Shown here: positions 45,481-57,626 of the stretch, in pieces
Position numbering within the stretch: the first letter of the stretch is position 1
Layout: each line of letters begins with the position of its first letter
Origin: Taenia hydatigena
Taxonomy: Eukaryota > Platyhelminthes > Cestoda > Cyclophyllidea > Taeniidae
Reading direction: 5' to 3'
Length of the DNA: 64,000 nt
Assembly: GCA_036345935.2 (NCBI GenBank)
Contig: JADWOT020000004.1
Coordinates: 14,337,467 to 14,401,466, forward strand
Position numbers and translations under genes: made by a program
Notes under the pieces: generated by a model
What the model saw: the letters and a program-made list of their open reading frames with translations, nothing else
Told to the model about the DNA's origin: nothing
The model's database searches: none

Positions 45481-48237
45481 CGGCATGCCAGTGACTTCTG
45501 TTCAAACATGGAAAAGTTCAGGGCTCTACATGTATGGCACGCGATTCTTCGCCATCCTATTTGGCGCAATGACACAGTAACAGGATTGAATGGCTTCTCA
45601 GGCTAAAACACATAGTGACCGCACTAGTTGGCAAAGGTGGAATGTTGTTTGGTAACAGTCTTTTAGCGCCTGGTCTGCGGCTATTTTTACCATCAACGTG
45701 ACTAAGGCAGGATCGCTTTTGTTTAGCAATACCGTGATTTTTTCATTAATCGTAGCACTAAACTGCTAAAGGCGTGTAAGTTGCGATAAGAGATGGGGAT
45801 GGTCTGCAGATTCTTCAGACGCACGAAATACTGCAGCATATTAATAGGTCCTTACGCACAGTTGCACAATAACTCCATGCATTATGTTTGGAAATGAGCC
45901 GGGTGGATTTAAGTTTAGGTCTCGAGAATTTTTACCACACATCTTCCTGGACGAGCCAGTCGCAATGAGCTCATCAGATTGTTCACCCTATGGCATCCAG
46001 AGGTAAGCATCCGTCAGATCAATCTTGAGAAGATCTTCATGAGTACGAAGCGATTAACAAAATCGCTGTTCTTCTGATATTGTGCGTGAACCCAGAGTAT
46101 TTAGATCAGACAAAAGTCCTGTGATTTTAAGATGTGTGCTAATCTGGAACCAAAACGTTGAGAAAATATGCCATTGTAAATAACGCGGGGACCCGATAAA
46201 TAAAAAGTGATAAGGAATAGTTCAATAAATGTGTGAATAGAGACATAAAGATAAAGGTATACACAGCGAAGAAGTAAGACATTAAAACCATCACTAGCGA
46301 TGGAGGCTAGAACAGATCAAGTGCATGACTCGGGTGTCGAGGTTTAAATAAGTCTCTCCACGGGTGACCGATTAGTTAAACCTCACTGAGGTGTTATCAT
46401 GTTGGTTCTCTTCCCAATACCTGGTTTCAATTTCACGTACTCACCACGGCTACTTAATTGCTCCTTGTCCAGCGGCAAAAATACCAATCATCCTCATCAT
46501 GCGAATTTTATGTTGAAGCTATTAGACTCCCATGCGATTGCAAAAATGTTTAGTCCCTCACTGTTTGTAAGAATGGTTTTTTGAGAAAATGATAGTTTAC
46601 AAGTGTTAGCCAAGTAGTAATCGCGTGACTGTAATAGTGGCCTGTTGGGCATTTGTTTGAAGACTGTATGACGCTAGCAACTGGAGAGATGTGAATAACT
46701 TGTGGTTTTCGTAAGTCATAGTGCTAATATAACTTAAATTTGCCAGCGTATAATGAAACGATAAAACTTGCATGGGTTAATTCTTATATTGCAATTTTCA
46801 TTGTGTTTCTAAGCAATGAGCTTAATTGACATTTGATGTTATCATTATAAGTAGCCTTGCCTATTCCATTTAAAGTTATGAGGCAAAAGTGAGGACAGAC
46901 ATTTGTCGCTGGTTTACCATACAAAGTTGCAAAAGTAAGCAGCGTCTCATATGTGATTAGATGCTTGAGAAATTGCATGCTTTCAATGGGCATATCATAC
47001 TTCAATCGAACGGGAATAACCACTTACGTGGATAAAGTGAGGGCATGCAATTTAGAAGGGATGGTAAGCACAAATACTCCGCCTTTCTAAAGAAAAACCC
47101 CATTTAATCTAAAGGCATGCTTATTGGAGCAGAACGTAGGCTGAGGAAATCAAATGATGCGTAAATGGTTTGTCCACTCAATTTGCTGCTGTAAACTGCA
47201 CCAAATATCTTTTATGTGCTTCCGTCAAGCAGAATACACGAAGCAAACTCACTCTGTTTATTCTTCTGCACATCTAAGATAGGACAAGAATAAAGTGTGT
47301 GCAATATTTCAGGCGAAGTCCGTTCTCTTTCTACTTCTTTCCTGTGTCTTCGTGTTGAGTACGAACAATGTCGTCGAATGCTCAGTCACTAGCGTGTCTT
47401 GAATGTGGTTACAGAAATCCTCCCTCCAGAGCAGGACTTTACCGACCGTGATCGTTATGACGCGCCATCGCCATAGTTCTCATTCCTCTGCCATATTACC
47501 ACCCTAGTAGCGGCGAGGCAAACCTTCATAGATGCTTAGTTATGTTACACTAAATATTTTTTAATTCAACGTCATCTAAATCGTGTGAGCTTCTGATAGA
47601 TATACTTTAGCTTCTCTACAACAGACGATGGAAATTAAATGCCTTTACAGCATCAAAGTGACGCCTAATGCTTTGCTCAAATCAAATATGAATTGATAAA
47701 GAAGTTGTCCTGCGTGACCTCGCGTTCATTTTTCATTTCTTTCTCTTACCCTTACACATTTGTCACCATCAAAATTATTCTTTCTTCGCGCACCCAACTA
47801 GATAAGCCTCCTCTCCTTCTAATCAACTCCATTTGAAGCACGGGTAATACGTACGAATGTAAAACCTTCACACACTGTCCTGGTATCCAGCGCCGCTTCT
47901 TCACTCATTTACAAATCAGCTGTATTATTGGCATCCAGGCATGCTTCATTTCCTCCATAAGTCTATGTCCTCACGTACTAAATAGTTGTAAAACATTGCT
48001 CCAACAACAATAACCTTTCTCATGCAATCCAAAAGACCCACGAGTGACGGCCGCCATTTAGCCAGCTAACAAGCCACATCCACAAATAATGATCTGCTTT
48101 ATTCCGAGGTCAGCAAATATGCTAAAAGCTTACAACGAAGCGATGAAGTAAACCTATGGTTTTATATAAGATAGACCGGTATATCATAAGAAAGGCACTC
48201 TCAGAGAGACCAATTATTCTAAGGGGTAAGATCTCAT
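45481..48237. other. no gene recognised
   Basis: Only short frames. A piece at 46345-46390 (TTAAACCTCACTGAGGTG) recalls the 20795 and 27300 retroelement edges (CAGTGAGGTGGGTTA and its inverse), suggesting a small retroelement scrap. It may contain 3' untranslated sequence of the gene ending at 48238. Confidence 0.35.
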
Positions 48238-50235
48238 TCACGCCTTCTGCAGACACCGCCTAGAGGGTGTGTTTGCGTTTCCACGCTCGATCGACACATT
48301 CGGATGAGCAGTAGTGGCAAATGCAGGTAGAAATGTGTTTCCTGATGCTCCGCATGGTATACACGCGCCTGAAATGATTAAATGCAAAGCACCATGAGTA
48401 CTAATTTTATCCACACTACAAACGCAATTACATGCGTGGTACTGACGCGGCACCTGTAACCGCAACTTTACGTTTTTAGGCAGCTGCAAATCCAAAGGCG
48501 GTAGTCTGAAAAATAGTCAAAAGCCAGCTAAATTACAATCCAAATATCGTATTCCAAATCCACCGGCCGAGATACAAAATTGCGGTTCATTGCAATAATA
48601 CTAGTGCTCCCACTTACCATCGCCTCCATCGCATGCGCGCAACAACTAAGACCTCTTTTTGGAGCTAGTCAGTATGCTCTTCACCAAGAGCGATGATTAA
48701 CTGATTGATTGACTCTCAAGCCATCAGGTTTGTGCACAGTGATAATTCATCCCTCTCTCCCTACTTCTTAAATGTCATGTGCCCACCTCAATGCAATCAT
48801 CCAAGCATCTGTACTGTTATGGCTTTCCAATTATTCTCTCAAATAGGCCAGTTCTAGTAGCCAACTTTTCTACGACACCTCTCACATCACCTCATCACGA
48901 AGCATGATAGGATCCCCAACCTCTCCCTTCGACCGATGACCTCACCAAGCACTAGCACTGCCTCCCAGCAGGCCGAAAATCAAGACCACACTGTCCAGTA
49001 CCGATTAGCCACAAGTACGCAAGATTTCACATCAGTAAAATCTTATTTGCTGACAACCTAAAGACTACAAAATCATCTGAAAATCAACAATGCTCTAGTG
49101 TATTATACGCTACTTTAAAACCATTATCCTTTTAAATGATCTTGACAAGGCTATCATAGTTCTCTAATTTCGTCATTCTGCCTTCATCGGTGTAAACATC
49201 TAATCAAAATGTAACAACCACCTCATATTGGGACTAATCTAGTGCCACTTTTCAACCTGCTTTGGAACGCTAATCTACCTTGCTTCTAAAGTCGAGCAAG
49301 GCGTCTCATATGTTACTTACATTAATTTATCTTAGACCTCGTTTTAATTGTCATTAAGTGGCATGATTACCTCATTCCTGCAAAGAGTTCAAGAAAATCG
49401 TCCTTTTCTATTAAAGACTACTTACATGTGTCTATATCCCTAAAGTGAAAAGACTCTTGGGACCATTGCTACACTTGGCTGGAAGGAATGCAGCCAGCCA
49501 CGGATTGCCAGAAAGATCCATTTGCCCCACCTCCCAAAATTGGGGTGCAGCATAGGGTAGGCTGCGCAGTCTATTATTCCTTAGTTTAATGCCCACGAGA
49601 CTCGTCATCCTGTGTACGTTAGCCGCTGGCATTGCAACCAGGCGATTGTCTACTTGCGACAATGGGAAAGGTTCATTACATGTGTAGTATTACTAGCAGC
49701 CATATCCATCTACGAATACCAAAATATAGTGTATTACCCCGATTACCTAGCATAGATACTCTCCAGTTTTCCAGATTCCAAAAGTCCTCTGCAAGCCGAA
49801 TGCTTGTGTTCTCCGATAAGTCCAAGCATTTAAGGCTACCGGTCAGAGCAGAATATTTTGAAATACTGAGCCAAGTTGCCAGCCAATTCGACTTCAGGGA
49901 GAGGTGAGTTAGATGCAAGCACTCCAGAGCCTTAAGAACTGATAAAATTCGATTATTCGCCGAGTTCAACACAGACAACTTCGCCAAGTGGAATATGTGA
50001 TCGTCAAATGACCGAAGACCAATAGTGCTCATATGCACACTCTTGATGCCACTTGGAAATGGTTTTTTGCAGGATAATCTCTCCTACTTACAATTACAAG
50101 TTTGCTATCATCAGACGTCTTAAAACTCTGGGTTAATGTTAGGCCTTTTCTCGATTCTTCATGGACCAACCTAATATAATGCCCTTCGGAGATGTCAAGG
50201 CTGCGCCTTAGAAAAAGCGGCTTCTCGAGCAAGTT
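48238..50235 (-). CDS. LRR1: LRR1 (PPIL5), CUL2 ubiquitin-ligase substrate receptor, with frameshift
   Basis: LRR1 recruits the replicative CMG helicase to CUL2-RBX1 for ubiquitylation and unloading at replication termination. Recognised by order and motifs against vertebrate LRR1. The exon at 50235-49747 has KPLFLRR, FKTSDDSKLVIVSRRDYPAK (vertebrate KMVITSKKDYP), then, in the +1 frame, KPFPSGIKSV, GLRSFDDHIFHLAKLSVL and SLKCLDLSEN. A 94-bp intron (49746-49653, GTAATC...GCAAG) follows. The next exon, 49652-49432, has LVDNRLVAMP, LRNNRLRSLP and QMDLSGNPW. The last exon, 48505-48238 (acceptor TATTTTTCAG), has YHACNCVCSVDK, equivalent to the C-terminal Cys motif, and ends at TGA. The piece between the repeats and the C-terminus (about 35 residues in vertebrates) was not found. 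The frame breaks in an A6 run at 50063-50068. That is either a sequencing error or a real mutation. Confidence 0.72.
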
Positions 50236-50510
50236 CTGTCAAGTGAATGGTAGATTCGTCACCAATCACAAACCTGTTGTCAACTTTTGCCATGTTTCCT
50301 TCCAGCTAAATTCATCAATAGCAATGGCAACTAGACTACCTTGAACTATAAAGTCCATTTGCTCCATGCATGTGGCAGAGTCGTATAAGGAGGGGAGCCG
50401 CGAATCACAACATCGGTTACTTTGAATCGCCGACCTTGTGCATTCGATTAAGGGCACAGTGTTTCGCAACAAAAGTTCATGAGAAGATCACACAGCACTC
50501 GCAAGCTGCG
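50236..50510 (-). other. probable LRR1 N-terminal exon, unresolved
   Basis: Frames here could hold the start of LRR1. ATG at about 50481 gives MNFCCETLCP, loosely like the vertebrate MKLHCEVEV. A second frame (50472-50266) gives MDFIVQGSLVAIAIDEFSWK. They are not in one frame, and the candidate 38-bp intron (50273-50236, GTTTGT...GACAG) does not keep phase. I cannot propose a start with confidence. Confidence 0.25.
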
Positions 50511-51657
50511 CCTTCTGATTCTCATTTTAACAATGCGTCTAAACAAAGTGAAACGATTATCTAAACAAATGTCAAAGCCGAGCAACGAACTCGTTAGTAA
50601 ATGTTGAAATCTGCGTTTAGCATGAAAACTAACGCATTAGCGTAATGATATGCGCTATAATGGAATGTAAGCCTATTACGCTATGCCTTCTGATTTGTAG
50701 ACCATCCCACCTCTGACCTTCAGACCTTTCGTGTAGTACTTTAACAACTTATTTTGCTCTCATTTATGGTAAAAGATCATTTGAGACTTTTTGTCGTGTC
50801 TCCTATGGAAGGCGTGGCCTCAAGGCCATGTTGGCAAACATATAGCTCTTTTCCTTGCAGATATCCTTATTCTGACCAGGTATTATCTTTATTTGTGCTT
50901 GGATAAGTCTCGTAGTGATGCATAATGCATAGCAAATGTCCAAATGGATGCATAACTGGCTTCTAAATACCAAACCTGTCAATTAATTGCTCGTAACTGT
51001 TTTCGTAGATAACAAAGAGAATGCATTTGTAGGAGTTTAGTACAAAGTTTAACAATAAGTTTAATTTCATATGCAATTTACCTCCCTTGATTTTTGCTCC
51101 CATAATGCTTCATGACTTCTTAGTCTATGCTAATAGCCGCGTGACCATTTTATGAGCAATTAATGTAGGCTCACCATCGCTTTGGCTCATTACGCCTTCA
51201 TGTGAAGATTTGAGATGGTACCATAATACTCTGTTTGTTTGTCTGCCGGTTACGGTGACTTGGGTAGCCATATTGCTTCGGAGGAATGATCTGACCTCCA
51301 GGTTATGTGAGCAGTCCTATCTCCGCAGAACATATATACGTACATAAGCTCTGCTCTAACACTGCGCTTTCATTTGTCTTCGAGGGAGTCCTGAGACGCC
51401 ACAATTACATTTTACCTTCTGCTTAAGTGAACACCAGCCGATAATAAGAAAGTAAGTAAAACTTTTTTGGGCTTACACGAGAAACCTTCAATTAAGATGA
51501 AACTAAATATGAGAAATTTATTTGCATTGTGTTTAGAAATTAAGTGCAAGCCGCACGCGTAACGGATTTAGCTACTTGCGTTATCAAAGAATTGACTATT
51601 TCGAGAAATCTCTAAATAGGTTGAAAACCGATCCGCCCGTTAAAATGTGTTGTTACA
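50511..51657. other. no gene recognised
   Basis: No frame above 60 codons. It should contain the promoter of LRR1, but no defined element was seen. Confidence 0.4.
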
Positions 51658-51945
51658 TCATTGCAATGGCTCTTTTCCTAGAACCCTCCTGCATTTGCTC
51701 GGTTTCGATTGTGTACTAGGAGTATCCCTCTGCCTATTCCTGAGTCGCCGAAGTATCTGCTTCAAAAAGAGGAGGTCAGACACTATGGTAGGTCTTTTTA
51801 TAAAACACTTAAAAGCTGTATAATGAAAGTTGAGAGAGGTTTGTTTCACTCTATATTGCAGATCTTGGACTGGTTTGGGCGCCCTCGAGGGCCATCTCTC
51901 GCCTACAAGGTGGGGCGGCATTGCTTTGATTGCCCCCTTACTTAA
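51658..51945. other. region open on both strands, possible exon(s)
   Basis: The minus frame 51921-51658 gives a basic 87-residue peptide (LLFLKQILRRLRNRQRDTPS) ending at a stop. The plus strand is open in two frames. One contains IPESPKYLLQKEEVRHYG, loosely recalling the P-E-S-P-R/K-x-L-L signature of major-facilitator sugar transporters. A textbook intron (ATG|GTAGGT ... TATATTGCAG|ATC, about 51787-51862) fits the plus strand. Evidence is contradictory, and no product is assigned. Confidence 0.2.
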
Positions 51946-52340
51946 TCCTCCTGAATAATTGACCGCTATACTTTACAAACGGTAAAGATCAATTCATTTT
52001 CCCACTAGCTTTAATTCATTTCATTGCTTTTTCACATAATTTTACTTGGTTCCGATGTAATGTTACGCCACATGGTGTTGTGATACCTCCGAAGCCAAGG
52101 AGAGCATCTTATGAAGTGCGGCAGATCAAGGCATCTAGGCTCTGCAACAAACCGCTTACTCTAAAAGTATCGCCAATTGCCTCCAAAGGATATAGTAGCT
52201 GCCGTTTGGGTGTGAATTAATTTAATGACAACTATTTTTATGGATTAAATGTTCCCTTAACATTGCATAATACTAAGAGTTTTCTATAAGTACGACAACG
52301 CTTCAAGCCTCAAATGTTCGTGAAAACCTAAGTATTCGAA

Positions 52341-52885
52341 GCATCTGAGTAGGTATACAATTTGATCTATCTAGAGGCGAATCGCATTACCTGTAATTTA
52401 GATTTCGTGCCTAAAAATGGATATGATTTAGTGCGTTTGAGATTACTCCGCGATCTACCAACCGTTAGAATATCAAATAAATCATTGTGCAGTCTTAAGA
52501 ATTGTCAAGCACCTTTAGGTTACAGCAAACGCACTTATATTTTTTTAATATGTGAAGTAAGAAACTCAAGTCTCACGGCTGTGACGATCACAACCGGACT
52601 TGCATTTTCAGTTACCGGAAGTCGAAAGTTCTCATCACGCGCAACTAACATCACTTACCTGGAGAAGAGCAAGAACATTCTCTCGGACTAGTGATCTTAC
52701 CCGGACTCGGACTCCACCGGCCAAGCACCTTTGTTGTTCGCGCTTCATACCCAGTCCGTGAATATAAGATATCGAATTCTAATGCAGTCATTCATTTGGT
52801 TAAAGGAGGAAAGAACGAGTGTGTGGGATTATCATTTGAATTTGCCTGTGAAATCAAAAGGACTTTTACACTTAGACTAAAATAA
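52341..52885 (+). CDS. unassigned gene 3' end
   Basis: Frame one (about 52353-52691) reads YLEANRITCNLDFVPKNGYD, then LVRLRLLRDLPTVRISNKSL and on to a stop. A second frame (about 52694-52885) reads LGLHRPSTFVVRASYPVREY, NSNAVIHLVKGGKNECVGLS and FEFACEIKRTFTLRLK before TAA at 52883. The second looks like a beta-strand-rich domain. How the two join (intron or separate exons) is not clear. A poly(A) signal 23 bp after the stop supports a plus-strand terminal exon. Family not recognised. Confidence 0.4.
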
Positions 52886-52907
52886 GAAGATGGTGTAAAG
52901 GCTTTTT

Positions 52908-52913
52908 AATAAA
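52908..52913 (+). terminator. candidate poly(A) signal AATAAA
   Basis: AATAAA 23 bp after the TAA at 52883-52885. It would serve the unassigned gene ending there. Hexamers occur by chance in AT-rich DNA, so the support is positional only. Confidence 0.35.
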
Positions 52914-52919
52914 AGCATT

Positions 52920-54768
52920 TTTATAGTCTTTAATGCAATTGTTGACCCCAGATTTGATCTGAATCGTATCGTATCCTTTTGGGCTTCTTGGCAAGATCTA
53001 GGAACCAGACATCATCACTGTGTTATTCAGCCTGAATTGCGAATAACAAATCCATCCAATATCAAGAGAGAATTTTGTATGCAGTTTGAATGACGTTGTT
53101 AGCGACTATAGTGAGTGCGGCAAAATAGGTCTATCAACCGGAGTAGACGAGTGGCTCTTTCCTAACGGCAGTGTTTTGACCACCGATATGATTGCTTTCA
53201 AGTAAGGAACTATAGGATCTCTTGCCAGATCTTAAGGCCATTTGATTAATATCACAAAGGTGTATAGACGTCTCAATGACAGATAAGCGTTCCACCATAG
53301 GCTGCATGTCTTAGTCCACTGGTCATGGATACTTGCCACTTTTGCGCTTAGAGATGGACAACAAAAATTGCATTTTACTTGATCAAATGGTAAGCCTATT
53401 CCTCTGCGTAATTTAGCCTAAGGCGCGTCTATCAACACTGCTTTTGGTGATGAGGTCAATTTTTGATATCCGCATGTAACGAATTGAAGCCTGCAGTTTG
53501 TTTAGCGGGTTATCTGGGCGCATTTATGGGAGTTCGATCTCCCTCTAGTAAAGTTAATCATCTTGATAAATAGAGGCGGGATTCAGTAGCAGTTTTGTCT
53601 TTCTGATATCTTCTGAATGATGCTACTCATTGCTTTCTTGCCTTTCTACTGCATACCCCTATCCGACACGGAGCAGTAGTAGAACGTATATGCTGGGTGG
53701 AAAAGAGAAGATTGCCCCTACTTAACGCCAATTTGCATACGTTTCCACCCAATTGGCACCTTCTTCTCAAAATGGAAACTCCATCTTTTATTTGCACTGC
53801 CCTTCTGTCTGATCTTTGGACAGGTTTCCCCCATCAACCTCTGTCCCAAGTGTTTGCTCCAGAGCTTCTTGCCCTCCAAAAGCCGACTTCCATTTTTTCA
53901 CTCAAGTCGCCATGATGACGTTCATCCTCGTTAAACGTTTCTGGGTTTCGTGGTTATTTGGCCATTTTTACAGGCAGCTGAGGCCATCTTGACTAACCGA
54001 TCTCACATTTCAACGCCTTAGATGCGTTAGCGCAATTTAAGGACAAAGCCGTCCCTTGAAATGTTACACGTGACCACGAAGAACCAGTGACCCAGCTACA
54101 GCCTCAGTCAGTCTCCATCATCCGGCCCACCGGCTCTCCCTCCATCCATGCCCGTCAGTCAGCAATCACCTCAGATCTGGAGCTGATCTGTCGCTAACCT
54201 GGTGGGGATTATGGTGGAATTCAGGGCCTTTGCACATTGGTTCGTGACGTATTTAATAAAGATAGGTGACTGAGGCCATAAAAGGCAGAGTAACTGCAAT
54301 TCTTTGCAATCAACGACGTGAACGAAAGGTATTCAAAAGGATAGTTGAGTAATGTAATCAAGCTTACTTTTTGCTAAAGATTGACATTGGTTCGACAATA
54401 ACCTTTGTGAGAAGGCGAGAGGCAGATTGCGGATCTAATACACTGTTGGGAAATCGTTTTTATTCCGCCAGATTTCATTAGCTCATTAAACGAATACATC
54501 TATAAAGAATGACCTCTCTTTAGTGTGTTCGGCTCTGCATATAAGAGCAGAGTTTGATTTTATCATGATCAGGAGAGTGTATCCTTTTTTTCTGTAATGG
54601 TCAGCCAAATGAGCGGCGTGTTAAAAAGGATTAAAATACAGTGCAGCATGAATGCTCATTAAAAACCGATCAGATATCGATCTAGTTTGCTATTAAAGGT
54701 GCAATCCTTTGCGATAACAGCCCCTCCAATTTTTTTGCATCCATCTTCTCCGTAAGTACAAGTTAGAC
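52920..54768. other. no gene recognised
   Basis: The longest frame is 72 codons (53697-53915, plus) with no motif. No repeat partner noticed. Confidence 0.45.
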
Positions 54769-54927
54769 ATGAAAATTTGCATTTTAGCAAGGTTACACTA
54801 CTTTTTGCTAATTTCATCAATAAACTGTTGGAATCGTGTGACTGGAGAGGTGATTTGTAATCGAACCCTCACAGATCTCTACGAAGCAGTTCTGAAGCTA
54901 TGGACTCGTAGTTCCCTGGAATTCTTG
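54769..54927 (+). CDS. first exon of a possible secreted, transthyretin-like protein
   Basis: ATG opens a classic signal peptide (MKICILARLHYFLLISSINC) followed by RVTGEVICNRTLTDLYEAVL and KLWTRSSLEFL, ending at a good donor (TTG|GTAAGG). Nematode transthyretin-like proteins start their mature part with V-x-G-x-L/V-x-C-N/G followed by V-K-L-W/Y, which this resembles. A fragment SDKGGSFAGSEIQ at 55328-55366 recalls the family's D-x-x-G-x-F-x-x-x-G-S segment, but the splice phase does not match. The C-terminal part was not found. The secreted nature is better supported than the family. Confidence 0.35.
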
Positions 54928-56900
54928 GTAAGGATTGTCGAATCCATGTATTATGAAGTTGTATCGACACAATTTCCAAGACGTGTCAATCATGATAAGA
55001 TTTATAGACAGCTCGCCTAATGGAATAATCTTGGCTCGCAGGAAGCGATGCTTGGTACAAATCTATAATTCTCTCATGTTCTTGGAGTTATCCAGTTAGA
55101 ATCCTGCGTTCAGTAAACAAAGGAATTTGACCCGACGAATGGGAGCTTGGAATTTAAAGCTGCATGCTGGTTTGTAACGATAGTACCGTGAATAGATTTA
55201 CTAATATGATGCGGTAACCAGCGTAATGTAAGGTCGTTCACAAGCACTACGAATTTCCGCTTTAATTAGACAAATCCCAGCTCTGGAATAAAATGCTGGT
55301 AATGTGGATCTCAAAACTTTCTACAGTAGTGACAAAGGTGGGTCGTTTGCTGGAAGTGAAATTCAAGGTTTTTGAAACGTGAGAAGGGTAAAGGTGACAA
55401 AGGAACCGTAAAGTGCGCTTTAGTCGACAATTTTACAAAAGAATCATACTTAGTGTTTTTGCTTACAATCACCCTGAAAAAAGGCTTACTTTACTGCATT
55501 TAAATCGTTTCATCTGTCTCTGAGGCGTGGAAGTTGGGAGCCATTTCTGCGACGAATTTTGTGGTCTGTTAAAATTTCAGTGCAATATACTGAAGCAGGT
55601 AGATTAGAAACTAGGCAGTGATGAAAGCTGCCTACGAGTTGTAACACGTGACTTGAAGAGGAAGGCTCCTTTTATCTCGATTTTAAAGCGTTCCATTGAC
55701 TTTCATTATGCCTCCCACCTTTGCACTACCCATTTGTGGTCAGGATCGTATTAGACTTATAATCATGACGATAGATCTGTTCTTTTTGAAGATCTATTGC
55801 CCTAATACCCTTGACAAATCCTTCAGTTTAAGGTCTTTTTAAGAGCTACAACAGAAGCTTCCTGTGTACTCATTTGGAGGCGCTGGTCATAGATACGGAA
55901 TACGTCAAACTCATGGCCATTTTATGAAGAAAAAGATAAATTCTCAGCAAGCAGAAATTTTTACGGTTATATTTATTTCCATTCTTTTAAATGCTGCTAT
56001 TATATTATACATTAATGTCAACTTGACTAATCATTTCTAAATTTTAGTTTGACCTCCTGTATTAGACACCAATATTTGCGAAGCACCTTTAAAAGGTTAA
56101 TTCTTCTGGAATTGGGTTGAGTATAAATACCTTTCTTAGCATTAACTAATCTGAAAAAAGTGGCATTCTTCTAAATTACTAATTTTAAATTCTCTGCTGC
56201 AGTTTTATCGACTTTTGGCTTTCTTCGAACTTGTCGCACTCAAACCATCATTCGAATTGCAGTGTCCACCGAGTCAGTTGGCCTGCGCATCTTTGAGCTC
56301 AGGAGGAAGGGAATGTAGTAAGCCAAGTAGGCGTGATAATTTTATAAAACAAGGTGTTTTAGTAAAGGGACTACAACTAGTACATTAGAATAAGACTATA
56401 TAATACCTCATTTTCTACTGGGTGAGCTGGGTTGACAAAGAGACTAGCTGGAGGGACAGAGCTTAAAGACAAACACTTCTATATAGTGAGCTTATTTAAC
56501 AGACCGGCATGTTGTGGTATGTTACTTAAATGCGATGTGGCATCATTAACTGGTACCTCGTGACCTTTCTTAGATTCAGCACTCTCGATCCATTCTGAAA
56601 CTCAAAGGCTTTTTCTAAATGGGTAGATTTGCTGAATCGTGATGCTGATTTCAAGGTTTGCTATAGAAGCCTACGTGTTTAAAGGGCTTCACTGCTTTCG
56701 CACTGAGGAACTACTCCGGTTGACACTGACTCCACTAGCGATAATCGCCATACCTTCGAGTTCGTTAACGTCATTCAATGCTACTGCTCCTTGCTGAGGA
56801 AATCAAGCTTACAGAGCTGATAGTGTGAATCCAACACCTTACTTATCAACATTATCAAAGCTTAAGTCCATGGTCATCTAGTACATCTAGTTAACCATCG
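54928..56900. other. no further gene recognised
   Basis: May contain downstream exons of the 54769 gene. Apart from the 55328-55366 fragment nothing is recognisable. AT-rich around 55950-56200. Confidence 0.35.
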
Positions 56901-57125
56901 ATGCAGCCTAAGTTAATACCATTAGTCTGGGCGCTACCAACAACTGAGAAATTTACTATTGGTTCTGAAAGTGCTGATTTTAAGTTTCAAACAACCTTAA
57001 TTAGCGATTACCTGCAACCCGATGATTTACATCTCATTCCGCTTGCTAGTATCCTTCAGAAAAGACCTGTCCACTTTTACCATCTCATAAATCGACATCC
57101 GACGAGTCAAAAATTCACTCCCTAG
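56901..57125 (+). CDS. unassigned 74-codon frame
   Basis: ATG-started frame of ordinary amino-acid composition: MQPKLIPLVWALPTTEKFTI, SADFKFQTTLISDYLQPDDL, LASILQKRPVHFYHLINRHP, then TAG. No motif recognised. It lies 500 bp ahead of the F-box gene at 57627 on the same strand and could be a 5' exon, but no splice pair was confirmed. Confidence 0.25.
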   Translation: MQPKLIPLVWALPTTEKFTIGSESADFKFQTTLISDYLQPDDLHLIPLASILQKRPVHFYHLINRHPTSQKFTP

Positions 57126-57626
57126 AAAACAATCCAACCAGTGATACATGCTACTCCTTTTTCAAAAATTGTAGATGTGCCGCGCAAAGACCGCCTATAA
57201 ATGGCTTGCTGTCGAGTCTCGTGGGTGGCTTATAGTGGTCAATTAGGCAAGTGCACCGATGCCATTGTTACTACAAGTAATCACAATGCAAAGAGGACTA
57301 TGGGTTTCAATGCTGGATCATCGCATTCTTCATGGTTGGACAAAGGATATCCAAGCTGGTGTGGTGATTGCATAGCCTCATATTAAGCGACACAGAAAGA
57401 ACCAATGCGGTGACGCAAAGGTGAGGACAGTCTCCTTCCTCCCCCAGGAGCATTCAACATTAAAACTCGGACATCTCCAGCACATGGTCATTTCGAGCTA
57501 GTGCATTTCAATGACGGTGGGTTCTAGAAGTTTCTACTACTTCCTTATCATTTATCTTTTATCCATTTGTTTATTAGTTCCCTTGTTTTTCATTCGCGAC
57601 ACATGCATACTTTCTTAATGCTTTAG

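Noticed and set aside
50236..50273. 38-bp intron in LRR1
   Set aside because: Ends are GT...AG and the size would be notable, but joining the flanking frames through it shifts phase, so it is not accepted as read.
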